The notes under the pieces: model-generated | The model's input: only the letters and a program-made list of their open reading frames with translations | Databases searched by the model: none | Told to the model about the DNA's origin: nothing | Made by a program: the position numbers and the translations under genes | NCBI RefSeq assembly: GCF_014212125.1 | Contig: NZ_JACJVP010000001.1 | Span: 62,001-126,000 of the forward strand | Reading direction: 5' to 3' | Length of the DNA stretch: 64,000 nucleotides | Origin: Cohnella nanjingensis | Lineage (GTDB): Bacteria > Bacillota > Bacilli > Paenibacillales > Paenibacillaceae | In this document: one piece after another, positions 29,606 to 37,032 of the stretch | How the letters are laid out: every line of letters starts with the position of its first letter | How positions within the stretch are numbered: position 1 is the stretch's first letter

Positions 29606-29668
29606 GATAAACATTAGTAAATCTTATTTTAAATATATTTTTCATATAGTCACCTCCATGTTAGCATA
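29606..29668 (+). promoter_or_regulatory. Control element in front of the ankyrin/amidohydrolase operon, copy B
   Basis: ATATATTT (29633-29640), CATATAG (29643-29649) and CATGTTAGCATA (29657-29668) match copy A at 27343-27378 in sequence and spacing (31 of 40 positions). An A/T-rich LysR-type site may lie at 29606-29623 (GAT...ATC ends), between the divergent starts. Confidence 0.6.
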
Positions 29669-29699
29669 TTTGCATAGCGGGGAAAAAGGAGTGGCGGAA

Positions 29700-30416
29700 A
29701 TGTCTCGGATGCTCGCGTTGCTGCTGATTGTATGGCTTGCCGCGTGCGGCGCAGCCTCTCATTCCCCGCAACGACTGCCAAGCGGGACGCAATTGGAAGA
29801 AAGGACGATGAAGACGATGGACGAGCAAATGATCGAGATGGCGGAGAAGGGCGACACGGAGAACGTGCTGAGGCTGCTTCAGGACGGCGCGCGCCTCGAT
29901 GCCACGGATGAACGCGGGAGAACGGCGGTCATGGCGGCGACGTACAACCATCATACCGAGACGGTGAAGGCGCTGATCCGGAAGGGGGCCGATCCTAATA
30001 TTCGCGACCGCAACCTGAATAATGTGCTGCTGTACGCAGGAGCCGAAGGCATGCTCGATATCGTCAAACTCGCCATCGACGCGGGGGCGGATCCGAAGCT
30101 TACGAACCGGTTCGGAGGCACGGCGCTGATCCCGGCTTCGGAACGCGGGCATGTGGAGGTCGTGGAAGAACTGCTGGCGCGTTCGGGCATCGATGTCAAT
30201 CACATCAATCGTCTGCATTGGACGGCCTTGCTCGAGGCGGTCATTCTGGGCGACGGCGGAGCAAAGCATCAGCGAATCGTGCAGCTGTTGGTCGATCATG
30301 GGGCCGACGTCCATATCGGGGACAAAGAGGGAATCACGCCTCTGCAGCATGCGCAAAATCGCGGATTCCAAGCCATCGAAGCGATATTGATCCGTGCGGG
30401 AGCGGGAGAGCGATGA
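29700..30416 (+). CDS. Ankyrin-repeat lipoprotein
   Basis: 238 residues from ATG 29700, with AAGGAG 8 bases upstream. A lipoprotein signal (MLALLLIVWLAACG) places it on the outer face of the membrane. The mature part is built of about six ankyrin repeats, for example DERGRTAVMAATYNHHTETV, RFGGTALIPASERGHVEVVE and DKEGITPLQHAQNRGFQAIE. Ankyrin repeats are protein-binding scaffolds and no catalytic motif is present. It overlaps the first amidohydrolase gene by ATGA, so translation is coupled. An extracytoplasmic scaffold in an operon of cytosolic amidohydrolases is unusual; an interaction with the transporter would be one reason (speculative). Confidence 0.85.
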   Translation: MSRMLALLLIVWLAACGAASHSPQRLPSGTQLEERTMKTMDEQMIEMAEKGDTENVLRLLQDGARLDATDERGRTAVMAATYNHHTETVKALIRKGADPNIRDRNLNNVLLYAGAEGMLDIVKLAIDAGADPKLTNRFGGTALIPASERGHVEVVEELLARSGIDVNHINRLHWTALLEAVILGDGGAKHQRIVQLLVDHGADVHIGDKEGITPLQHAQNRGFQAIEAILIRAGAGER

Positions 30417-31666
30417 CGAATCAAGCTTACTGGATCACGAATGTCCGACTGGAGACGGGTTACCGTTTTTCGGACGGCGCCGTCGCAGGAACGGAAACGG
30501 AGAGTTTCCATGTCCTGATCGAAGAAGGGAAAATAATGGACGTCGTCTCGGCCGTCCGACCTTTAGAGACCGTTCTCCCGGTGCGGGATGCGCAGCATCA
30601 TTTAATGCTCCCCTCCTTCAGAGATATGCACATCCATTTGGATAAAACGTATTATGGCGGCCCCTGGCAAGCGCCGACAATTCCGACCAAGGGCATCCTG
30701 ACGCGGTTGGAGGAGGAGCGGGAGCTGCTGCCGCGATTGCTGCCTGTGGCGGAGAATCGGGCGAGGAAGTTGATGGACCTGCTGTTGCGTTCGGGCTCGA
30801 CGCGGGTTCGCGCGCATTGCAATGTCGATCCGGTGATCGGGTTGAAAAATCTGGAAGCCGTCTTGCAAGCCGTGGAAGCCTATCAAGGGAAAGCTTCCGT
30901 CGAGATTGTCGCGTTTCCGCAGCACGGCTTGCTGCGCAGCAAGTCCGTCGCCTTGGTGAGACAAGCGTTGCGCAGCGGCGCCTCGCTGGTCGGCGGCGTC
31001 GATCCAGCCACGCTGGATGAAGATATCGAGAGATCGCTGCAGACGACGATGGAGCTTGCCGTAGAAGCGAATGCCGCGATCGACCTTCATATCCATGACC
31101 CGGGCCATCTAGGTATATTCACGTTTAAGCGCCTGGCTGCTCTAACGGAGGAAGCGGGATGGCAAGGCAGGGTCACGATCAGTCATGCGTTCGCTTTGGC
31201 GGATATCCCGCCTGCCGAAGCCGACGAAGTCGCCGAGCTGCTGGCCCGGCAAGGGATCTCGATCGCGTCGTCGGTGCCGATCGGCCGGACGATTCCGATT
31301 CCCCTTCTTCGTGGCAAGGGCGTGGAAATCTCCCTCGGAGACGACAGTATCACGGATCATTGGTCTCCGTTCGGAAAAGGAGATGCCTTGGAAAAAGCAG
31401 GGACGGCGGCGGAGCGGTTCGGTTGGAGCGATGAACGTTCGCTCGGACAGGCCCTGGGATTGATAACGGGAGGCGTCACGCCTTTAAATCCGGAGGGAAG
31501 ACGCATCTGGCCGAACGCGGGAGACGATGCCGATCTCGTGTTCGTAGAAGCAAGCTGTTCGGCGGAAGCCATTGCGCGCAGGGCCGGAAGAATGGCTGTG
31601 ATATACAAAGGAAATCTCGTTGCCGGAGCCCTACGATGCGTAGAAAGAAAGGAAGATCGCCGATGA
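30413..31666 (+). CDS. Cytosine-deaminase-like amidohydrolase, first copy
   Basis: 417 residues from ATG 30413, overlapping both neighbours by 4 bases. It belongs to the CodA-like branch of metal-dependent amidohydrolases: first ligand pair in DMHIHLDKTYYGG, then TRVRAHCNVDP, VAFPQHGLLR, IDLHIHDPGHLG, ISHAFAL and the late catalytic Asp in GDDSITDHWSPFG. These enzymes deaminate or hydrolyse cyclic amidines such as cytosine, isoguanine or N-substituted pyrimidines. CodA itself has HVDE where this has LHIHD, so the substrate probably is not cytosine. About half of its residues match the next gene, showing tandem duplication. No signal peptide. Confidence 0.82.
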   Translation: MTNQAYWITNVRLETGYRFSDGAVAGTETESFHVLIEEGKIMDVVSAVRPLETVLPVRDAQHHLMLPSFRDMHIHLDKTYYGGPWQAPTIPTKGILTRLEEERELLPRLLPVAENRARKLMDLLLRSGSTRVRAHCNVDPVIGLKNLEAVLQAVEAYQGKASVEIVAFPQHGLLRSKSVALVRQALRSGASLVGGVDPATLDEDIERSLQTTMELAVEANAAIDLHIHDPGHLGIFTFKRLAALTEEAGWQGRVTISHAFALADIPPAEADEVAELLARQGISIASSVPIGRTIPIPLLRGKGVEISLGDDSITDHWSPFGKGDALEKAGTAAERFGWSDERSLGQALGLITGGVTPLNPEGRRIWPNAGDDADLVFVEASCSAEAIARRAGRMAVIYKGNLVAGALRCVERKEDRR

Positions 31667-32883
31667 ACGCGACCTTTTGGCTGACCCATGTTCTGCTGGA
31701 GCGTGGATACCGCATTGAAAATGACGTCGTCTCGGGTACCAAGACGGAGTGCGCGCACCTACTTCTGAAGGATGGGAGGATCGCGAAGATTCTGCCTGCC
31801 AGCGAAGCTATTACGGACGGCCTCCCCCAGTTCGATGCCCGGCGGCATTTGGCGCTGCCCTCCTTGATCGAGAAGCATTGCCACTTGGATAAGACGCTGC
31901 TCGGCGACCGTTGGCGCGCGGTAACCCCCGCGAAGACGATCTTCGATCGGCTGGAGGCGGAGAAAGAAGTTCTCCCTTCGTTAAAGACTTCGACGCAAAC
32001 ACGCGCGGAGAAGCTGCTTGATCTCTATTCGAAAACCGGGGTTACGCATGTGCGCACGCACGTGGATATTTATCCGGAGGCGGGATTGGGGAATTTGGAC
32101 GAAGTCCAAAAAGCGCTGCGGACGTTCGAAGGAAAGCTGTCTTCGGAGATCGTGGCGTTTCCGCAGCACGGACTGTTGCGCACGCAGGCAAAGGGTCTCG
32201 TCAGAGAAGCGCTGCGTCAAGGCGCAAGCTTGGTAGGCGGCGTCGATCCGGCTACCGTAGACGGGGATATTGAAGCATCTCTGCACGAGATGGTGGATAT
32301 TGCCGTGGAAGGCCATGCCGGAATCGATTTGCATTTGCATGACGCGGATCATCTCGGCCTCTTCACGATGCGAAGATTGGCCCAGTTGACGATCGAAGCG
32401 GGTCTGCAAGGCAAGGTGGCGATCAGCCATGCCTTCGGGCTCGGAGATGCGACGCCGGCGCAAGCCGAAGCCATGGCCGAGCAATTGGCCGAGGCGGGGA
32501 TCGCCATCATTACGAGCGTGCCGATCAACCGCAAGTTTCCGCCGGTCGGCTTGTTGCGCCGGAAGGGCGTATCGGTCGCCGTCGGATGCGACAACATCTT
32601 CGACGTCTGGTCGCCTTTCGGCAACGCTGATTTGCTCGAACGCGCCGGCCGCTTGGCGGAAGCGTCGGGATGGTCGGATGAACGGTCGTTGGCTCAAACG
32701 CTGGGCTTCATCACCGGAGGACGAACCCCGCTGCATCCGGAGGGAGAGCGAATGTGGCCGCAAGTCGGTGACGAAGCAAATCTCGTCTTGGTGGAGGCGT
32801 CTTGCTCAGCTGAAGCCGTAGCGAGAAGGCCGAAGCGAGTCGCCACGATGTTCAGGGGGAACATCGTGGAGGGAGTGTTGTAA
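31663..32883 (+). CDS. Cytosine-deaminase-like amidohydrolase, second copy
   Basis: 406 residues from ATG 31663 (AAGGAAG 7 bases upstream; ATGA overlap with its paralogue). Metal and catalytic positions correspond to copy one: EKHCHLDKTLLGD, THVRTHVDIYP, VAFPQHGLLR, IDLHLHDADHLG, ISHAFGLGD and GCDNIFDVWSPFG. The first metal loop has HCH instead of HIH and the last loop GCD instead of GDD, so the pair may differ in substrate or form a heteromer. It ends the operon and is followed by a strong terminator. Confidence 0.82.
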   Translation: MNATFWLTHVLLERGYRIENDVVSGTKTECAHLLLKDGRIAKILPASEAITDGLPQFDARRHLALPSLIEKHCHLDKTLLGDRWRAVTPAKTIFDRLEAEKEVLPSLKTSTQTRAEKLLDLYSKTGVTHVRTHVDIYPEAGLGNLDEVQKALRTFEGKLSSEIVAFPQHGLLRTQAKGLVREALRQGASLVGGVDPATVDGDIEASLHEMVDIAVEGHAGIDLHLHDADHLGLFTMRRLAQLTIEAGLQGKVAISHAFGLGDATPAQAEAMAEQLAEAGIAIITSVPINRKFPPVGLLRRKGVSVAVGCDNIFDVWSPFGNADLLERAGRLAEASGWSDERSLAQTLGFITGGRTPLHPEGERMWPQVGDEANLVLVEASCSAEAVARRPKRVATMFRGNIVEGVL

Positions 32884-32896
32884 CCGTCCCTATCGA

Positions 32897-32933
32897 GAAA
32901 GAAGCCGCAGATCAAGGGTCTGCGGCTTCTTTG
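32897..32933 (+). terminator. Rho-independent terminator of the amidohydrolase operon
   Basis: AAGCCGCAGA and TCTGCGGCTT pair perfectly around TCAAGGG, followed by CTTT. Confidence 0.85.
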
Positions 32934-32955
32934 CTATTCTTGCTAACGCCTTTGC

Positions 32956-32985
32956 TTGTTTGTAATCCATATATGTGCCTATAAT
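32956..32985 (+). promoter_or_regulatory. Sigma-A promoter of the CGNR gene
   Basis: TTGTTT (32956-32961) and a perfect TATAAT (32980-32985), 18 bases apart, 53 bases before the start codon. Confidence 0.6.
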
Positions 32986-33038
32986 GATTACAATTCTAAC
33001 CGAATCGGCACTAGAGCCCCATGACAAGGAGAACGGCA

Positions 33039-33605
33039 ATGCGTTATTTCTTTATTGATTTTCTGAACAGCGAATATTGGGACGGCCTGCATGAGGATTC
33101 GTATGTCGACCGCTTGGGACAGCCGGAATGGCAGGATCATGTGCTGGGCGAATGGGACATGAAACCCGATGCGCCGCTAAGCGAGGGAGATCTCGCGGAG
33201 CTCAGGCAGCTGCGCGCTTGGCTGCGGGGAATCGTGCAGCGGGCGAACGCGTCGCTCCCGCTGCCGCCGAATGACATCGAACGCATGAACGGATACTTGG
33301 GCCAGTCTTCGGGAACTTGGCGATTCTCCGTCAACGACGACAACGCCTATCGCATCGATCGCCAGCCGACCGACCGCAACCTCGCGTGGCTCGAATCGGA
33401 GATCGTCCTGTCCTTCGCGCGGCTTTTGACCGACGGGGAGCCGAAGCGACTGAAAATATGCGAAAACGATCGCTGTAAATGGATCTTCTACGATGCCAGC
33501 AAAAATAAAAGTAGGAAGTGGTGCGACCACGGCATCTGCGGCAACCTGATGAACGTCCGGCGCCATCGCGAGCGGAAGACGAAAGGGGCGGAACGAGACG
33601 AATGA
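33039..33605 (+). CDS. CGNR zinc-finger (ABATE domain) regulator
   Basis: 188 residues. ATG 33039 has AAGGAG 7 bases upstream; an ATG at 33021 has no such site. The C-terminus is a CGNR zinc finger with four cysteines: ICENDRCKWIFYDAS and RKWCDHGICGNLMNVRRHR. The N-terminal part fits the ABATE-type ligand or stress-sensing domain usual in this family. Members are putative transcription factors, few studied. It stands alone. The downstream 225 bases to the reductase gene contain no convincing gene. Confidence 0.88.
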   Translation: MRYFFIDFLNSEYWDGLHEDSYVDRLGQPEWQDHVLGEWDMKPDAPLSEGDLAELRQLRAWLRGIVQRANASLPLPPNDIERMNGYLGQSSGTWRFSVNDDNAYRIDRQPTDRNLAWLESEIVLSFARLLTDGEPKRLKICENDRCKWIFYDASKNKSRKWCDHGICGNLMNVRRHRERKTKGAERDE

Positions 33606-33765
33606 GCGAGGCGTTGAACGATGCATCTTTGCGGCCCGTGGAAAGCGATCTTGCGCTACGATCTCTCCTAAACGAGGCGAGCTGTCACGAGGATGCAAGA
33701 CGCATGAGCGGCGAACGAACCCGAATCTACCTGACATCCTTGCGATGCGCACCGCCGCCCAGAAG

Positions 33766-33821
33766 TTGGCATCTCTCGAATCGATCCGTTAAAATAGAAT
33801 AGATTCGTCAATTGAGGGAGG
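33766..33821 (+). promoter_or_regulatory. Promoter and RBS of the aldo/keto reductase gene
   Basis: TTGGCA (33766-33771), 18 bases, TAAAAT (33790-33795), then GAGGGAGG (33814-33821). Confidence 0.6.
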
Positions 33822-33830
33822 ATGATGAGT

Positions 33831-34811
33831 ATGCGCTATAGTTACTTAGGACGTTCGGGTTTAAAAGTCAGCAAGCTTTGCCTGGGTACGATGAACTTCG
33901 GCGTGGATACCGAGGAGAAAGACGCGTTCCGAATCATGGACGCGGCTTTGGACGCGGGCATCAACTTCTTCGACACGGCTAATATCTACGGCTGGGGCGA
34001 GAATGCGGGCAGGACGGAAGAGATCATCGGCCGTTGGTTCGCCCAAGGCGGCGGCCGCCGCGAGAAAGTCGTGCTCGCCACCAAGTTCTATGGCGACATG
34101 AGCGATCCGCTGGACGGTCCGAACAGCGAAGCGGGTCTGTCCGGCTACAAGCTGCGCCGCCATCTGGAAGGCTCCCTGCGCCGTTTGCAGACCGATCATA
34201 TCGAGCTCTACCAGATGCATCACGTCGACCGCAACGTTTCCTGGGACGAACTGTGGGAAGGCTTCCGAGTAGCCATAGGCCAAGGCAAGATCGGTTATGT
34301 CGGCTCCAGCAACTTTGCCGGGCGCGACTTGGTCAAAGCGCAATACGAAGCGAAAAATCAACGGATGCTGGGCCTCGTGTCCGAGCAGCACAAATACAGT
34401 CTCCTCTGTCGTCTGCCCGAGCTCGAAGTGCTGCCGGCAGCCGAGGAGCACGGAATCGGCGTCATCGCCTGGAGCCCGCTCGACGGCGGCCTGCTGAGCG
34501 GACACGCGCTGAAGCCGGTAGCCGGCTCGAAGCGCGCGAACAACCCCGAGCGCGTCGAGAAGCATCGGTCGCAGCTCGAAGCATTCGAGGGGCTGTGCAA
34601 GGAGCTCGGCGAGAGCGAAGCGAACGTCGCCCTGACCTGGACGCTCGTCCAGCCGGCGATGACCGCTCCGATCATCGGTCCGCGTACGCTTGAGCAGCTC
34701 GAAGGCGCGCTGCGCGTCGTCGACATCGCGCTCAGCGACGAGACGCTGCGCCGTTTGGACGAGATCTTCCCGGGACCGGGCGGGCACGCTCCGAACGCCT
34801 ACGCTTGGTAA
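33831..34811 (+). CDS. Aldo/keto reductase
   Basis: 326 residues. ATG 33831 is preferred because GGAGG lies 9 bases upstream, versus ATGs at 33822/33825 directly on the site. NADPH-dependent reduction of aldehydes or ketones is the family reaction. The start SGLKVSKLCLGTMNFG is typical, and the catalytic tetrad is visible: Asp and Tyr in FFDTANIYGWGENAG, Lys in VVLATKFYGDM, His in LYQMHHVDRNV. The NADP-binding end is PIIGPRTLEQLEGALRVVDI. It is closest in style to IolS/YhdN-type general stress reductases. A monocistronic unit with its own promoter and terminator. Confidence 0.93.
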   Translation: MRYSYLGRSGLKVSKLCLGTMNFGVDTEEKDAFRIMDAALDAGINFFDTANIYGWGENAGRTEEIIGRWFAQGGGRREKVVLATKFYGDMSDPLDGPNSEAGLSGYKLRRHLEGSLRRLQTDHIELYQMHHVDRNVSWDELWEGFRVAIGQGKIGYVGSSNFAGRDLVKAQYEAKNQRMLGLVSEQHKYSLLCRLPELEVLPAAEEHGIGVIAWSPLDGGLLSGHALKPVAGSKRANNPERVEKHRSQLEAFEGLCKELGESEANVALTWTLVQPAMTAPIIGPRTLEQLEGALRVVDIALSDETLRRLDEIFPGPGGHAPNAYAW

Positions 34812-34832
34812 AGCCCGTCACGTTATTAATGC

Positions 34833-34865
34833 AACCCGCAGACCTCAGGTCTGCGGGTTTTTCGT
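34833..34865 (+). terminator. Rho-independent terminator after the aldo/keto reductase gene
   Basis: AACCCGCAGACC and GGTCTGCGGGTT pair perfectly around TCA, followed by TTT. Directly downstream begins the repeat island. Confidence 0.93.
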
Positions 34866-34880
34866 TTGGGGGAGGGATGG

Positions 34881-34950
34881 GAAGAGAAGAGAAGAGAAGA
34901 GAAGAGAAGAGAAGAGAAGAGAAGAGAAGAGAAGAGAAGAGAAGGGAAGG
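34881..34950. repeat. (GAAGA)12 pentanucleotide microsatellite
   Basis: Twelve uninterrupted GAAGA units (34881-34940) are followed by two GAAGG units. It lies 20 bases after a terminator, outside any gene. One strand is all purine. Confidence 0.95.
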
Positions 34951-34989
34951 GTGGGCGTTGGAGTGTTTGTGATACTTGCTGCAATTGGC

Positions 34990-35157
34990 GTTACGACGAT
35001 ATCCCCTTCGGTCAGGCTGCGTGGAGGTGAGGTTACGACGGTATCCCTCTCAGTCAGGAAAAGTGAGGGTGACGTTACGACAGTATCCCCTTCAGTCAGG
35101 AAGCAAGGGAGCGGTGTTACGACAGTATCCCGTTCGATCAGGAAGCAGGCGTTTGGG
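34990..35157. repeat. Four 42-bp tandem direct repeats
   Basis: Units begin at 34990, 35032, 35074 and 35116. Each starts GTTACGAC, continues with (A/G)TATCCC and ends its 27-base core with (G/A)(G/A)TCAGG; the last 15 bases of each unit are more variable. There are no spacers, so it is not a CRISPR. Both forward frames through it are open, but no start site or homology supports a protein. Confidence 0.85.
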
Positions 35158-35298
35158 GCTCCGGGGATTCTATACAGTCAGGTGTTGCCTGTTGGCGCAA
35201 AGATTGTGCCTGAATTCACAAGAGGATCTGAAGTTATTCCTGAGCGAAAGGGATATCGTGCAAATGCCGGGAAGCGAGAGGTGCAGGCGGACGTTGAC

Positions 35299-35390
35299 GA
35301 GGACGAGGGCGAGGGTGTGGGCGAGGGCAAAGGTGTGGTGTGGGTGTGGGCGTGGGCGATGGCGTGGACATGGGAGTGGGTGCGGGATTC
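35299..35390. repeat. G-rich GGGTGTGGGC low-complexity tract
   Basis: A stretch of GGG runs separated by 2-5 bases (GGGTGTGGGCGTGGGCG and similar) on the plus strand, with potential to form G-quadruplexes. It is part of the 620-bp gene-free island 34866-35486. Confidence 0.7.
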
Positions 35391-35486
35391 GCCCTCGACT
35401 CCAGCTTCGGTCTTACGACCAGCCCCGCCTCGAGCGCCGGCCTCCGGTAGATAAGAGGGCGGCGGATCGTCACTTGCGGCAGCAGC

Positions 35487-35513
35487 AAAAAGACCGCTCC
35501 GTCAGGGGCGGCC
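35487..35513 (-). terminator. Minus-strand terminator after the yxcD-like gene
   Basis: Read on the minus strand, GGCCGCCCC and GGAGCGGTC pair (two G-U pairs) around TGAC, followed by TTTTT. Confidence 0.8.
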
Positions 35514-35544
35514 TTATGCTAGTGCGCTCAGCGCAAATCGCGCC

Positions 35545-35823
35545 TTATTGTTCAATCTCCGCATAGATCTCGTCGTCGAGCATCAAAGTGATCTGCGACG
35601 GGTAGACGCGTTGGTCGTACTCCGCCAGCATGTATCGCATGATCGACTCCTTGAGGTTCGCCTCCACCAGATAGCGGCTGCGACCTTGCACCCAGACCTC
35701 AGCGGTGTATCCTTGATCCTCGTCCCAGTTCAGCTCGACTTCAACGGCGGTGACGGGCACTTCCTGGCGCTCGGCCATGTGCGCGCACACCGCGTTGACG
35801 ATCTCGTCCATCGTGATCCGCAT
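35545..35823 (-). CDS. DUF2653 family protein, YxcD-like
   Basis: 92 residues, small and acidic, with MRITMDEIVNAVCAHMAE at the start and EVELNWDEDQGYTAEVWVQG in the middle. This matches the DUF2653 family (YxcD of Bacillus subtilis), of unknown function. It begins 6 bases after the stop codon of the upstream membrane-protein gene, so the two are co-transcribed, and it is followed by a minus-strand terminator. Confidence 0.82.
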   Translation of the reverse strand: MRITMDEIVNAVCAHMAERQEVPVTAVEVELNWDEDQGYTAEVWVQGRSRYLVEANLKESIMRYMLAEYDQRVYPSQITLMLDDEIYAEIEQ

Positions 35824-35829
35824 CGTCGG

Positions 35830-36273
35830 TTACCAGCGGCGTTGGTTGTCGTTCGGTCCTTGCGGCTGATGCTGCCTGCGGCGCTTGAAGGAATTCACGA
35901 TCGCCATGATCACGGTCACGAGCAGGAAGATCGCTGCCAAGTTAACGAGCAAGCCGAGAATGTCGCCGAAGAAGCCCATGCCGCCGAACATGCCGCCGAA
36001 CAGCATGCCGGCGAGGCCGCCGATCATCATGCCTTTCATGAAGCTGCCGCCGCTCATGAAGCCCCGGTTCGGCGTCGTAGTCGCGCCGTTAGTCGATTTA
36101 TTCGTGCCCGTCGTGCTCTTGGACACATTGTCTTGCGCTTTGGATGGCGTCTTGGTAAAGGATTTCTTGCCCGAACTGAACGATTTGCGCGCTGCGTCCG
36201 ATACGTCGGCCGGCATCGCGATCGTCACCGTGAAGGCGAAGAGGCTGAACACTAGCAGCAGTTTTTTCAACAT
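35830..36273 (-). CDS. Secreted/membrane Gly-Met-rich protein
   Basis: 147 residues. A signal peptide (LLLVFSLFAFTVTIAMPADV) precedes a Ser/Thr/Lys-rich stretch. A Gly/Met-rich hydrophobic segment (GMMIGGLAGMLFGGMFGG) and a second helix (LLVNLAAIFLLVTVIMAIV) end in a basic tail KRRRQHQPQ. The layout is like the short Tim44-like membrane proteins of bacilli, without the Tim44 domain. Function unknown. It is the first gene of a two-gene operon with the yxcD-like gene. Confidence 0.7.
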   Translation of the reverse strand: MLKKLLLVFSLFAFTVTIAMPADVSDAARKSFSSGKKSFTKTPSKAQDNVSKSTTGTNKSTNGATTTPNRGFMSGGSFMKGMMIGGLAGMLFGGMFGGMGFFGDILGLLVNLAAIFLLVTVIMAIVNSFKRRRQHQPQGPNDNQRRW

Positions 36274-36431
36274 CTTGAGCGATTCCCCCTGATTGGTTTA
36301 GGTTCAGTAAGGTAATACGGCGTATATCGCATGCGGTTTCATTTTTTGACACGAACGACGCGGTTGAGTCGCCGGACGCCATGCGTTATGCTGATAGCAA
36401 CGGAATCCGCAGGCAAGGAGCCGATCGAAGC

Positions 36432-36995
36432 ATGAAGCTATTATTCCCGTTTCCGCCGCCGTTCGTCGATTATTTGGCGCAATACCACGGCACCCGCGAT
36501 TATTTTGAATGCCATGAGATCATGGAGGAATATTGGAAGCAACAGGGGCCAGTGGATGCCCGATATATCGGCTGCTGGCTGGTGCTGATCCGCCTCTCGG
36601 TCATGCAGTACCATGCCCGCCGCAGCAACGGCAAGGGCGCGTTCAAGCTGCTAGCTAAATGTGCCGCCGAGATCGATTCGGGCCTCATGGATGAGATCGG
36701 ACTGGACGGCGAGCGGCTCGCGGAGATGATTCGCGCCCGGTTGGCGGCTTGGGGCGGCCCGGAAGGCGTGCGGTACGACGACTTCGATCTGCCGATCCGC
36801 GAGCCGGGCCTGCTGGAGGCGGCGAAGCGGCGCACTTCCGAATTGGGCGCGCAGTGGTCTTCGGACGGCTTGGCGGCAGGAGCCGCAATCGTCAACCGCC
36901 ACAAGCTTCGGGACCGGAGCGACGTAGAAGAAGCCCGCATGGCATCGGCGAAGCGCAAAGCGCTCGGCCGCCAGCGGGTGGGGGAAGATATTTAA
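36432..36995 (+). CDS. DUF309 domain protein
   Basis: 187 residues from ATG 36432 (AAGGAG 11 bases upstream). The family signature is RDYFECHEIMEEYWK near residue 25-40, followed by a helical bundle (RYIGCWLVLIRLSVMQYHARR). DUF309 proteins are compact alpha-helical proteins whose conserved His/Glu residues suggest a metal or ligand pocket; function is not established. The C-terminal 60 residues (RRTSELGAQ onwards) are basic and variable. It diverges from the secreted-protein gene and is convergent with the carbonic anhydrase gene. Confidence 0.8.
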   Translation: MKLLFPFPPPFVDYLAQYHGTRDYFECHEIMEEYWKQQGPVDARYIGCWLVLIRLSVMQYHARRSNGKGAFKLLAKCAAEIDSGLMDEIGLDGERLAEMIRARLAAWGGPEGVRYDDFDLPIREPGLLEAAKRRTSELGAQWSSDGLAAGAAIVNRHKLRDRSDVEEARMASAKRKALGRQRVGEDI

Positions 36996-37032
36996 TGAGG
37001 TAAACGAACGGAATCGACGCGCGTTGTCGGGA

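Noticed and set aside
33602-33802. Possible 66-codon gene after the CGNR regulator
   Set aside because: Its ATG overlaps the CGNR stop codon, but the translation has no recognisable feature and runs through the reductase promoter.
34990-35157. CRISPR array
   Set aside because: The 42-bp units abut directly with no unique spacers and no cas gene is near.
34690-35566. Open frames across the repeat island
   Set aside because: They arise from repeats whose periods are multiples of three and from purine-rich sequence; one starts inside the reductase gene and neither has a ribosome binding site of its own.
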